This document shows, piece after piece, positions 1 to 10,485 of a DNA stretch of 64,000 nucleotides. The translations under genes were made by a program, and so were the position numbers. How positions within the stretch are numbered: position 1 is the stretch's first letter; each line of letters starts with the position of its first letter. Source of the stretch: Anastrepha obliqua. Its lineage: Eukaryota; Arthropoda; Insecta; Diptera; Tephritidae. The DNA lies in the NCBI RefSeq assembly GCF_027943255.1, contig NC_072893.1:9300001-9364000 (forward strand), in the 5' to 3' direction. The notes beneath the pieces are model-generated. The model had not been told where the DNA came from, did no database searches, and worked only from the letters and a program-made list of their open reading frames with translations.

Positions 1-202
1 CCATTTGGTGTTTCATGCCAGGAGAGTAGAGTTTGGGCACTTCCATAAACGTAAAAATACATATTTTTATAAGTTTATTTATCTTAATTTTATTTCATTT
101 ATAAATGAATCTGAACTACACAGAAAATTAAAAAAAAAAAATGCAAAAACAAAAAAATTTACACCCATAAGAGAAAAAATTCAACGAAGTTGTTTATTTA
201 TT

Positions 203-305
203 TAATCGAAGGCTTTCTTCAATAAACTGAACCTAATAGGAAAAGATTTTGTTTCTGGAACTCTTTTCCTATTAGGTTAAGTTTATTGAGGAAAGCCTTC
301 GATTA
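203..305. repeat. Long hairpin (inverted repeat, 44-bp arms)
   Basis: The left arm at 203-246 and the right arm at 262-305 are reverse complements with about two mismatches, separated by a 15-base loop. Each arm contains the string ACCTAATAGGAAAAGA. It could be a miniature foldback element or a transcribed hairpin. No coding or TIR-plus-transposase context is visible. Confidence 0.85.
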
Positions 306-463
306 CATACACATGTTGGTATAAATTATTACTAATAAACCTACTGAAAACTTGGTTCTAAGGTTTCAATAGCCTCAAAATTATTTCTTGATATGGTAGT
401 TCGCTCTTGCGAAAAAATCTCAAAGACTCTGATCAATACAGATATTTAATCCAGAACGATTTT

Positions 464-2200
464 GATGACGGCGTTACCATATAATTTTTAATGAGAAAAT
501 AGGAGCAGTTGAAAACCAGACTTTACTAAAAAAGGTTTTTTTTTTAAATGGCGTTGCCACTTAATTTCATTGGGAAAATATAAATTAACTACAAAACTGC
601 ATTAAACATTTATAAAAAAGAAATAGTGCTTAAGAAATTATTCATGCAAAAATGTTTTGGAATAGCGTTGTCACATAATTTTTATTGAGAAAATATGAGC
701 AGTTGAAAACAAGATATAGGCCAAAAGTGAAAAGTGTAAAAAACACTTTGATAAAAAAAAAATTGTAGGTGGGGTTGCCACTTTTATTTGGAAAAATGTA
801 AATTAATTACAAACCTGAATTAAAATCTAGAAAAAAATGAAAAAAAGTGTCTAAGGATTTATTGATCAAAAAATATTTTTGAGTAGCGATATCATATAAT
901 TTTTAATGAGAAAATAGAAGCAGTTGAAAACCAGAATATTCTAAAAGTAGAAAATATAAAATAACTTTAATAAAATTGCCTTTTTTTTAAATAGGGTTGC
1001 CACTTAGTTTTTTGGACAAATGTAAATCATTTACAAACCTGAATTAAAATTTAGAATAAAATGAAAAAAGTGTCTAAGAATTTATTGATCAAAAAATGTT
1101 TTTGAGAAAATAGGAGCAGTTGAAAATAAGTTATAGGCAAAAAGTAAATAGGGTAAAACACTTTGATAAAAAAAAAAATTGTAGGCGGGGTTGCCACCTA
1201 ATTTTATTGGAAAAAATGTAAATTAATTACAAAACTGAATTAAAATTTAGAATAAAATGAAGAAAGTGTCTAAAAATTTATTGATGAAAAAATGTTTTCG
1301 AGTAGCGTTACCATATAATTTTTAATGAGAAAATATTGTAGAAGCAGTTGAAAACCAGAATATTCTAAAAGTGGAAAATATACAATAACTTGAATAAAAA
1401 TTGTCTATTTTTTAAATAGGGTTGCCACTAATTTTATTGGAAAAAATGTAAATTATTTACAAACCTGAATTAAAATTTAGAATAAAATGAAAAAAGTGTC
1501 TAAGAATTTATAGATCAAAAAATGTTTTTGAGTAGCGTTGCCACATAATTTTTATTGAGAAACTAGGAGCAATTGAATGCAAGATATAGACAAAAAGTGA
1601 AAAATGTAAAAACACTTTAATAAAAAAAAATGTAGGTGGGGTTGCCACTTAATTTTATTGGAAAAAATGTAAATTATTTACAAACCTGAATTAAAATTTA
1701 GAATAAAATGAAAAAAGTGTCTAAGAATTTATAGATCAAAAAATGTAAAAACACTTTAATAAAAAAAAATGTAGGTGGGGTTGGCACTTAATTTTATTGG
1801 AAAAATATTAATTAACTACAAAACTTCATTAAACATTTATATAAAATGAAAAGTGATTATTAATCCAGGAATTTTTTGGAATAGCATTGCCACATATATT
1901 TTATGGGGAAAATAGGAGCAGCTGAAAACAAGATATAGGTAAAAAGTGCAAAGCGTAAAAAACTTAATGTTTTTAGATGGCGTGCAAAACTGCGTTAAGA
2001 ATTAGAATTAAAAGAAAGGTGTTCAAAAGTGCAATAGTCCAAAAATTAATAAATTTATAGCATTGCCACCTATTTCCAATGAAAGAAAATTTGTTTGTTA
2101 AGTATTAAAAAATTTTATTGAAAAGAAAGAAGGTTTTGACTTAAAAATACTTTTTGTGTGGCGTTGCCACCTAATTTTTAAGTGGTATTTCAACTAAAGT
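464..2200 (+). repeat. Dimeric satellite array, about 112-bp half-unit
   Basis: A core like GCGTTGCCACNTAATTTT recurs at about 473, 553, 665, 774, 888, 996, 1190, 1306, 1421, 1537, 1641, 1780, 1884, 2063 and 2162, mostly 108-116 bp apart. Two half-units alternate. Type A is followed by ATTGG-AAAA-TGTAAATTA and an ACAAACCTGAATTAAAAT stretch. Type B is followed by TGAGAAAATAGGAGCAGTTG. The higher-order unit is therefore about 225 bp. Around 1100 one type-B core is deleted, and near 1640-1780 two type-A cores follow each other, which suggests unequal exchange. There is no long open frame. Confidence 0.85.
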
Positions 2201-2218
2201 GGTCTCGCAAGGTCAAAA

Positions 2219-2266
2219 ACCTAACAGAAGTGTACGCGCCAATTATTTATTTATGTTTTTTTTTAT
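2219..2266 (+). mobile_element. SINE 3' tail fragment
   Basis: ACCTAACAGAAGTGTACGCG followed by CCAATTATTTATTT and a T-run matches the 3' end of the SINE at 14712-15038 almost base for base. The body and tRNA-like head are absent, so this is a 5'-truncated copy. Confidence 0.7.
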
Positions 2267-4307
2267 TAGCTTTCAAGACTTTCTGCGTCTTCTGTGGTAG
2301 GTGAGATATTAAGAAAACAAAAACAGAATAACAGGCCGCAATTAGATCTGGTAATCTCGTTGATGAATTCAAATTATCAAAACGGGATATCGCAAGACCG
2401 TTTTTTATTACTCAGGTGTATTGTACGGCCTGTTGCCTGTTTGCAGACAAAAAGTCGGGGCACAATGATGGTTGATAGCGGAAATTATGGCATATTCAGG
2501 ATATGCTGGTCAATTCAACTCAAACCCTGCAACATCGAATCGATTAAAAAATGTGCTAAAATATATTCCTTAAATTCTTTCGCTAAATTTTGTCAGTTGC
2601 TACCAAAAGTTATATTCTATTATATTCCATAATCTTTGGTGTTGAGGGACGTTAGAATAATTGCACTCATCCATTACGCAAAGTTTGTTCAAATAATAGC
2701 TGAAATATGTTTGTAATAAATTCTTTCACACTTGTGCCTTTCAGATATTATCCGCAGTCAAGCAATTGACTTTGTCAGAAAAAAATGGAAAAAATATCAA
2801 AAAACCTACTATGCCATAAAGCACCAAAAAGTTCAATTTGAACGACACTGACAATGAAAGCAGTTGCCGGATGGCAGGCTAAAACACGACGCGGCCAAAC
2901 TGCGAGTATATAAATTCCGCGAAAACTTTGACTACAGCGACAAATATCAAGCAGAGAACTCTGGCTGGGAAGGCGTGAACTAACTTTATTACATAGAATG
3001 CAGGAGCAGCCACGAAAAACCCGCTAAGATATGTGTCGGAGTACTTGCAGTTACGCAGTGTGGCAAAGTCGAGTTTGGTCGAAGGAAATCGCAGTTAGAT
3101 TTTCTTTGCTTTTCGCCAAAGTCGCGAACGCAAAATTTCACTTGCACAGAAATTGTTCAAAAAGTGTGGTGAATAGAATAGAATTTGAATAGTTAAATGT
3201 AGTGAGAAACGTAGAGCAGAGCTGCCTCATCCCCCGCCGCAGTATTTAAATCCCTGGCTCTTGTGGAGTTACGCAGATGACAACTGCAATCTGCATATCC
3301 GTCGGGGTTGTGAAATGCGTGAATTTGATGGTATTTGAATGCTTTGGCAGGCGGTGGTACTAAATGTTAAAAGCAGCTTTTTTTCAATGCTTGAACTGGC
3401 TGAGAATGCATAATTTTCATGCACATTTCATGGTTTCTTTAAATATTCATAAAATCATCAAAAAAAAAGAAAATCTTTTTTTTTTAATTTTTTTTTTTTT
3501 ATTTTTATTTTTATTTTTTATTTACTTAAAGAATACCTACATATATATTCACCTAGGGTCATATTTTCTTTAAAATCACGTTCAATACTTTTTTCAATTA
3601 TTTCAATACAATTTAAATGTGAGAAAAAATTGTTTCAACAGAAATGTCTTCCTCCCTCAGGAGCTGTTGCGAAGTAGTTGGTGCGAATACAAGCGACTAT
3701 TCGTATGTATGTTAATATGTATATGTATGTATATATGTACGTATTGCAAACGTAATTTCCTCTACTTTCGCTCTAAAGGAGCTGCTGCATTTGGACAAAC
3801 GAGAAAATGAGTTAAGTTTTTGCGGCTTTCACCATCCGTTTGATGAGTTCGGGGAAATTATAATTGCGCTCCATTTTCATGCAAATGTTTGTATGAAGTA
3901 TGAAGGGGTTTGCAAACTTTTTATAATTATTGTTTATCTGCGCGAGAAAAAGCATAAGAGAGCAATTAGTGATCTGAATTTTCCTCCCCGAAACTAAAAA
4001 AAAAATTGTACCAAAAAATGTCTTTCAAAATTTAAAAACCATTGCTTGAGGGGGTATTCTGGTCTAGAAATTTGAAAAAATCGATTTTTTTGTTGCATAT
4101 TTTCAAAGTTCTGACCTTCAAAAATATGCCCTTCAACGGATTTTTCAAAATTCGAATTATTTTCGGAGATACAGCGGATTTTGTGGCGTGGCGTCTAAGC
4201 CGGCCGAGTGGAGCGAATCGTACAATGAACGGCAGATGTTACCGGACGACTTGAGGACTCGTTCTTTACAGAAAATCTTTTGTATCCCACACAACCTTTA
4301 TTTATTC
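2267..4307. other. Unassigned region with one promoter-like patch
   Basis: No recognisable protein or repeat family. An open frame of 112 codons at 2294-2632 has no motif I recognise. The part from 2860 to 3260 is more GC-rich than its surroundings and holds a TATA-like site (separate entry). T-rich tracts lie near 3475-3520 and TATGTA repeats near 3705-3740. The stretch at 4042-4307 resembles dispersed-repeat flank but I cannot prove it. Confidence 0.4.
2880..2960 (+). promoter_or_regulatory. TATA-like promoter candidate
   Basis: TATATAAA at 2907-2914 sits in a local GC-rich patch (GCGGCCAAACTGCGAG before it, TTCCGCG after it), with a possible start about 25-30 bases downstream around 2937-2942. 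The following 250 bases are GC-richer than the region but hold no clear open frame or strong splice donor. It could be a 5' exon of a host gene or an old element promoter. Confidence is low because TATA strings are common in AT-rich DNA. Confidence 0.2.
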
Positions 4308-4781
4308 TATACATTAGGCCGGGTCGATTTGTTGGGAGGCAAAAAAATCGCCCATTGCTCTGTGAATATCATATTCTAGGGGTCAAAATAAGAAACTTTG
4401 CCGAAGGAACCATACCTCTAAAACGAATTCTGATGCCCCCAATTTGGGTCGAACTTTTTAGTTTCTTTTCTCATGTAAAGGCCAAAAATGGTGATATTTT
4501 GAAATGATTGTATGGGGAACCCCCAGGGGAGTTCCAGGGGGTGTGCCACTGGCATGGGTGGATCGGCCGTCCAAAGTTAGTGGGGGTCGGTCATACATTT
4601 GGACTTGATTGGAGCACTCTAAATGGGTCAAAGTGGGATTTTTCGTTCGACCCAAATTGGGGGACATCAGAATTCGTTTTAGAGGTATGGTTCCTTCGGC
4701 AAAGTTTCTTATTTTGATCCTTAGAATACGATTTTCACAGAGCAATGAGCGATTTTTAAATCGACCCGGCCTACTATACAT
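4308..4781. repeat. Foldback (long inverted repeat) element
   Basis: The left arm 4308-4454 and the right arm 4645-4781 are reverse complements at high identity. Shared strings include AGGCCGGGTCGATTT at the outer ends, AAGAAACTTTGCCGAAGGAA inside, and AATTTGGGTCGAAC at the inner ends. A 190-base spacer lies between them. Open frames of 70-107 codons on both strands here are simply translations of the arms. It is probably a nonautonomous DNA transposon or foldback element. The flanks TCTATACATT and ATACATATTA are AT-rich and give no certain target duplication. Confidence 0.85.
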
Positions 4782-6289
4782 ATTATATATAGATTATACT
4801 TCTATAATATATACCTGGAAATATATTGCCGATTAGTCCAGAGTGAGTAGTAAATACTATGATCTAAGTTATTCTATTGGAATTGTTGCTCATACTCCAA
4901 ACGCGATTTTGTCAAAACTACTTTTTTTGAGATGGTCGTCATCTCAAGTTCTACTTGACCTAACGCTTTGAAGTTTGATAAGAATTTTTTATTATACATC
5001 TGTTTATCACGCCTGCCTCGGATTTTGAAAAGTTTAAGTTTGAAGTCTTTTTAAAAAATTTGAAAAGGTAAAAAAAGAGGGTAAAAAATTTTTTTCAAGT
5101 TGACGCCATTTTGTATATTGTTTTGTTTTTTTGATTTGGCGTAAAACTACTGAAGAATTTTTTTTAATTTGTTTGGTTTAGACCACTACAAGGGTTGGAA
5201 TCATGTCAACCATGGAGCACCGTTTTTTATGTAGCCGCCACTCCGCTGGCCTATAATTCCACGATTTTTTTATTTTTTTTATTCATTTTTTTATACATTT
5301 TTTTATACATTTTTTTTATATATTTTTTTATACCTTTCCAATATTAATAAAAACCATAAAAAAATGGGTAGTAAAAATATTTTTAATTTTTTTTATCTTA
5401 CATTTTTTTTATCTTAACATTTGGCAATCAAAGCTACCATAAGCAATGAGCTACTATGCGCTATTTACAACAACCAAGACAGTGCAATAACTAAAAGTTT
5501 GTCTATGCAACAACTAGAAATTGCTTCACACATAGCAAATTGAAATGCAAAAAAAAAAAATCATCTTTTTCACCATTTGCTTATTATCCCATTTTGTCAC
5601 CATAAATCCACCAACATACTTAGACCGCTCAAGCCTGTTTCAAGCAGTTTCATTGCCAACATATTTCAACTGAGCTGCACACACATTAAACGCAACAAAT
5701 TACAACTGCAATAAATCGTCTGCACTTGGCGTGAGTGGGTGGCATAAACTTATTTGCCACTTGCGTACTTGCCACTTGCCTATCTCTTGCCACTTACTGA
5801 ACTTAAAGCACTAGAAGACGGCTTGTGGTGTCAAGAGCAACCAAAATGTGCGCCTACACATACATACATATGCATGTTAAATAGATACGTACATATATAT
5901 GTATGTGTTATGCCTACTTACAGCACGTATTAACATAACAGTTAGCGTAAATATGAATGGGCCCATATACATATACATACATAGATGTAAGTGCATATGT
6001 ATATGGCTAGAACATTCCTATCCGCGTACAAGGCAGTAAACACACAAACGCAGTCATACTTAAAGAAAACTTTTGTCTATGGCAGTTACTTCAATGTTGA
6101 ATGGAAAAGGATTTAAAGTGATAGTTTCGCGTGATAGCGAACTCCACACCGATGGTGATGCGGGGATGCACTAAAGGTGGAAAATAGTTCCTTAAAATTG
6201 AATTTTTCCAACATCTACATAGCTTTTTGTTTAAATCTGATGAGCACCAAAGGCTTAGCTAATGCCAGCGTATAATAAAATACATTTAA
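4782..6289. other. AT-rich intergenic stretch with microsatellites
   Basis: Nothing protein-like was recognised. T-rich repeats of a TTTTTTATACAT unit lie at about 5250-5340. ACATACATATGTATGT-type repeats lie at about 5860-6010, a common flavour in fly genomes. Confidence 0.5.
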
Positions 6290-7075
6290 CATTTTTGAGG
6301 GGTAATTTTCTAGAATAATCATTTTAAAAATTAGGTGGCAACGCCATACAATTTTTTTTTTAATTAAAATTGGTTTTTTTAAACATACTTGACATAAATA
6401 TTCCTTGAGAGGACATTTCACACGAAAAATAATTTTTAAAAATCAGGTGGCAACGCCAAATTTTTTTTAATTAAAAGTATTTCTCTCTATTGACCACATT
6501 TTTCACAAGTATTCCTTGAGAGAGTATTTCACTTGAAAAACAATTTTAAAAATTAGGTGGCAACACCACAATTTTTTTTTAATTAAAAATCTTTTCCTCT
6601 ATTCACCAAATTTTACACAAATATTCCTTGAGAGCGCATTTTACTTAAAAAATAGTTTTAAAAACTGTATGGCAACGCTATACAAAAATATTCTTAAATT
6701 AAATTTTTTTTTGTTTCGACCATATGTCATACAAATACTTGTTGGAAGAGCATTTTACAAAAATATATTTAATTTAAAACATTTGTCTTTTAAACATATT
6801 TCAAATAAATATTCGTGCAGCGAGCGTTTTACAGGTACGATAATTTTAAAAATAATATAGTAACGCCTTATAAAAATATATTTAAAATGAAATTTCTCAT
6901 AAACATTCCTTGAGATGGCATTTTGTTTGAAAAATCATTTAAAAATTTATATTAGATGCCAACAACGTATTATTTTATTTGAAAATTAATTGTAAGAATT
7001 ATGTGGGAACACTGCACAAAATAATTTTTATTTTAAAACTTCTTTTTTGTCTAACATATTTGATATAAATACTCC
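6290..7075 (-). repeat. Second satellite array, inverted, about 111-bp unit
   Basis: AGGTGGCAACGCCA-type cores recur at 6333, 6445, 6555 and 6667, then in decayed form near 6850, 6955 and 7000. Each unit also carries ATATTCCTTGAGAG and a TTTTTTTTTAATTAAAA tract. The core is the reverse complement of the GCGTTGCCACCTAATTTTTAA string that ends the first array at 2160-2182, and the period is the same. The two arrays are therefore related and lie in opposite orientation about 4 kb apart. Divergence rises toward the right end. Confidence 0.8.
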
Positions 7076-7079
7076 GTGT

Positions 7080-7292
7080 GCGTTCTCCGACAAACGGAGG
7101 TAGTATTTACGTCTCCTCCGAACGGCAGATAGCTTTTTATTCAGAGTTTTTTCATGGCAGAAATACTCTCGGAAGCTTGCGAGGGGCGACTGCTATTAGA
7201 CAAAACTTTTTCTATTATTTGATGTTCATGCACGGAAATTCGAACCTACGCACTCTCCAGTAGTGTTAGACTCGCACCAACCCATTCCAGTT
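7080..7292 (-). mobile_element. tRNA-derived SINE, 3'-truncated
   Basis: Read on the reverse strand it begins AATGGGTTGGTGCGAG (A-box side), carries AGGTTCGAATTT (B box) and then the body strings CGCCCCTCG and GAGTATTTCTGCCATGAAAA, matching the copy at 14712-15038. The last ~90 bases and the TTATTTATT tail are missing. It lies between the inverted satellite array and a Tc1-like fragment. Confidence 0.8.
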
Positions 7293-7319
7293 GTTTAATC
7301 CTAACTTATAAAAACATTT

Positions 7320-7816
7320 ATGTCAGTCAGGACGGATATTTTCTCCTGCTTCAGTCGACGTTCCATGGTGCTGATATTCACATGTATTCCCTTTTTAGCA
7401 AGACCTGATCGTAGTCACAAAGAAGGGTCCCGCTTAAAAAGTTGGATGATCATTTCATCGTGCATTTTTGTCGTCACTCGCTTCAAGCCGCGTTCGGACA
7501 AGTCATCAACACCTTATACACCTCATTTCACATCGTAACAAACTGTTTTGATTTTTTAATTACTTTTGCAGCTGCGGCGTAAGATAATTTCGGCCTTTGG
7601 GAATGCGTCCATAAACATACCGCCTCAAAACGCTTCGTGTACTTATCACTCATTTTTGTTTGGTTGCAGTTTGGTTGAAAGTTTCGAATGACACTAACCT
7701 GAGTTAGCACTGGCGTCGTAGCCCTTGAGTGGGACTTTTATGCAGCAAAAAGCAGAATGAAATATATCTTGAAGTTACAAGAAAAAAAACCGGTTCTTTT
7801 CTTCTGACACAGACTG
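7320..7816 (-). mobile_element. Tc1-like transposon, 5' part with HTH region
   Basis: On the reverse strand the element starts CAGTCTGTGTCAGAAG at 7816, next to a TA dinucleotide (7817-7818), as Tc1/mariner elements do. A transposase begins MSDKYTKRFEAVC at 7653, and the paired-like HTH region continues through KLSYAAAAKVIKKSKQF. A stop and a frameshift follow near 7528. The next frame gives RGLKRVTTKMHDEMI and ISTMERRL, the second HTH typical of Tc1-like proteins. The catalytic DDE part is missing, so this is an inactive 5' fragment. Confidence 0.7.
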
Positions 7817-7829
7817 TATATGCATCTCA

Positions 7830-7915
7830 AATATGGGAAAGTCCTTTTCGGAAAAATTCAATGCCCCCCCAATTCAATTGAACCCCATTGGACAATTAAG
7901 AGGTGTTCATTAGAG
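7830..7915 (+). pseudogene. Possible Tc1/mariner-type transposase C-terminal scrap
   Basis: A forward reading gives PPNSIEPHWTIKR, which resembles the block after the last catalytic acid in Tc1-like transposases (PxLNPIEPxW). The fragment is only about 28 codons and could be chance. Confidence 0.25.
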
Positions 7916-7924
7916 CCGTAGTTA

Positions 7925-8700
7925 GGTTCGGTTAGGTTAAGTAGCTGTCCTTCGCCGCACCTATACCAGTTAGAGGCCGCTTGTGATACCACCAGAACTA
8001 TCCTGCCTTTACTCTACTTGGTCTTCTTGAAACTATTGTGTGGCTTTTAAAAAGCTGGCTATGCTAGCTAGTTTGAGATTTGCAACATCCGCAATGTTGT
8101 CCAGAAAAGCAAGACCGAACATCTCAATTGTATGCTACACAGATTCATGCGCCTGCATAGAAGGTGTTCGACTATCTCTTCCTCTTCTATAGCCTGAAAG
8201 TTTCCGCAATAGTCGCCCTAATCGACTGCCATGTCTTCCTATTAGACAGTGCCCAGATAGTACACCCACTACGATTCTTAGGTAAGTCTTTCCTACTTAA
8301 TGTAAGTACACTCTTAGTGCGGCCCATTTCCTACGCGGTCCACGTTTGTCGACTGATAGCGCAGGTGTTTACCTGTTGGAATTAGCAACAGTAATGATGT
8401 GTCTGTCTATTAAAAGACATGGGTATGTCGACCTTGTTCTGGCCAATTTTGATAGAGGAACCCAATCTAGCTAACTACCTAAAATGTTACTATGTCATGG
8501 CACCCAGAATAGATTAATAGAAAAATACTGCGCAAGTGATTGTAATACTCTTTTACTGCCTCAGACGAGTGTTTCCATGATTGAAGCGATTTCAAAGCTG
8601 TCTGACTATCGGAGTAAATGAAGATTTCTCCAACTGTTTCTACACTTTTATATAGCACAGAAGGCTTTCTGCGATTGCTGGACTTAATCATAAATTAATT
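7925..8700 (-). pseudogene. Non-LTR retrotransposon 3' end: RNase H and zinc knuckle
   Basis: Reverse-strand frames show the order expected for the end of an I-group ORF2. RNase H comes first (8691-8479: IFIYSDSQTALKSLQSW, with the catalytic D in YSDSQ). A decayed ARLGSSI segment follows, and then a zinc-knuckle-like block near 8220-8120 (CGNFQ, EEEEIVEHLLCRR). After the stop comes a short 3' region ending in GGTTAGGTTCGGTTAGGTTA in forward orientation. Several stops and shifts make it inactive. The clade (I, LOA or R1-like) is inferred from RNase H lying downstream of the RT. Confidence 0.75.
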
Positions 8701-8704
8701 TTTA

Positions 8705-9877
8705 TAAAACTATGTTTTGGTTACAATGTTACAATGGTTAATTCCAGAGCGAAACTCCTAAATAGACTACAGAGAAGTGTGTGTGTGCTTGGGTATCACA
8801 GGTGCTATGAGTACAACATCTGGTGATGCCCTTAATGCCATTCTGAACTTCCAAATTAGATTTTCAAATTTGAAAGGAAGCGATGAAGGCGTCGTACAGG
8901 TTCCAGTTAAACGGAGTCTGGGGAAATGAAGAAAGCACTGGCCACTGTCAAATATACCACCAGTTGTCGGAGCAGTGCACACTGTTCTCGATGTCAGTGG
9001 ACAATCGCGTGCATTTTGTTAGCTTCGGTAGGAGGTATGATGTTTTGATCCTAGGTATATATCAATGGCTAAGTCCAGCGAACTTACTAACGGGATATCA
9101 GCACACTTTCTACACCGACGGATCCAAAACCAGTGATGATGCCTGAATATTGTGGTATTACAGGGAGCGAGCTTGCTGATAAACTGGCTAATGAAGGCTC
9201 TGCAAGTATGCCACTAGGCCCTGAACCCATTCTAGTTGTCAAATCTGCATCGATTCAGCTATTCATAGGCGACTTCATGAAGTCTACCCATAGAGGACGT
9301 TGGTCCGGGTTGAACTCGTGCAGAGTAGCCAAGTGCTTTGTGAAAGAACCAAACAGAAAAATAGCGAACTTTCTCCTAAAACTCAGCACAACTGGGCATT
9401 GGTTTTTTGTTTTGTTTTTTTGTGTCGTTACAACTAGCAAGTGCAGTCCATTGTACTTCACTTGGTTTCCCTTTTAATTTTCTTTAAATCTACCCGACCT
9501 CCGAAGAAATCTGAGTAGATCTTCTGGTGCCACAGAAAGTGGTCCGCCGTCTTATCCTCCTCTTCACAAGCTGGGCAGAGAACACTGTCTTTCCATGTGC
9601 TTCGCCCAACCTGAGAGTACTGGTGGGTGTAATCACAGGGCACAACACCTGTGGTCAGCATATGATGGTCATGGAGGTCGTAGACAGCCGGATATACCTA
9701 CCCTGTCTTGAGAAAGACGACACTGCAGAGCATTTTCTCTGTAGCTGTTCGGCGTTTTCAAGAATCAGACTTGGGGTATTGGGTTGCGATATACTGAGTA
9801 TGGATAAAGTTCATACTCTTCCTGTTCCGGATCTCTTAAGATTCATCAATGAATCTAAGAGGTTTGTGGAAGAGTGA
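8705..9877 (+). pseudogene. Non-LTR ORF2 3' part (RT thumb, RNase H, knuckle), split by an insertion
   Basis: The forward reading runs from the RT thumb (LLNRLQRSVC, ITGAMSTTSGDALNAIL) through RNase H (FYTDGSKT near 9110; ITGSELADKLANEGS at 9150-9200) to FVKEPNRKIANFLLKLS near 9395. It resumes at about 9606 with LVGVITGHNTCGQHM, then a C-x2-C type block (CLEKDDTAEHFLCSCSAFSR) and a stop at 9877. The two halves would join in sense if 9399-9605 were removed. Stops near 9000-9100 and the insertion make it dead. It is related to the copies at 17530-18215 and 57040-58412. Confidence 0.8.
9399..9605 (-). mobile_element. Nested non-LTR 3' fragment
   Basis: This reverse-strand piece interrupts the retrotransposon ORF above. 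It encodes SVLCPACEEEDKTADHFLW and then GGRVDLKKIKRETK with a stop, followed by a T-rich run (the A-rich tail on its own strand) at about 9402-9420. The same 3' end, with GGRVDLTKIKKRT, occurs at 29690-29830. The A-rich tail on the correct side and the clean split of the host frame support a true insertion. A possible short CAAC duplication flanks it. Confidence 0.7.
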
Positions 9878-9960
9878 CTTCAAACTAATTTTTCCGTCTT
9901 ACCACCCACATTTTATCTTTCCTTTCTCTCTATTCTTTGTACTGAAATCTATCCGGGTAT

Positions 9961-10485
9961 ACGGGTTGGCCATATTCGACGGACCCAACGGATTTCGATG
10001 ACTCTTTGGGCCCATTCCAATCGACGAGGCTTGCCCGCATGCAACAATCTTTGCGTCAATTGAATCTTATACGGGAATGAATGCAAATCAATGCGGATAA
10101 TTCGTTGTAAAGTGGTCCGAGCAATGCCCAACTGCTGAGAACGGCAATTGTGGGATGTCCTTGGTCGGTTTTGATTTGGCCTCTTTGGATTAGAAAGAGC
10201 ATCACCAGTCGAAAATCTTTCGTACAAACGTTCAATGGTGTTCTTAAAAGGCGCACTTTTCACATTATTTAATTTTTATACGCACGTTGAGTTTTCACAA
10301 TTGACTTCTTTTGTTGAATGTAAATTTCAACAATTTGGGAGCGCTCGTGTGGCGTGTACTGTTCCGTGGTAAAAATCTGCTTCGACTGACGCATCCAACG
10401 CGGTATGTCATTAAGCGATCTGACGTCTCTGTCAAAAGATACAGGGTTGCCAGATGGGTCCGTCGAATATTGGCAATGTAGTACA
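9961..10485 (-). mobile_element. Internally deleted Tc1/mariner element with HTH (DUF4817-like) domain
   Basis: TTGGCCATATTCGACGGACC at the left end and GGTCCGTCGAATATTGGCAA at 10455-10477 form terminal inverted repeats. On the reverse strand the frame gives QYTPHERSQIVEIYIQQKK and then, after a frameshift near 10266, SAPFKNTIERLYERFSTGDA and RPRTSHNCRSQQLGIARTTL. This matches the N-terminal HTH arrangement of the DUF4817-type transposases common in arthropods. Around aa 95 the frame runs straight into the left TIR, so the entire catalytic DDE part is gone. The result is a ~525-bp nonautonomous derivative. Confidence 0.75.

Noticed and set aside
2294..2632. 112-codon forward frame
   Set aside because: No recognisable domain, no start context and no neighbour supporting a gene.
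4458..4781. 107-codon reverse frame beginning MYSRPGRFKNRSLL
   Set aside because: It is a translation of the foldback arm; the other arm gives the same peptides on the other strand (FVGRQKNRPLLCE-like), so it is not a gene.
7862..7915. Host-gene exon
   Set aside because: The short PPNSIEPHWTIKR reading is closer to a transposase scrap and is listed as such with low confidence.
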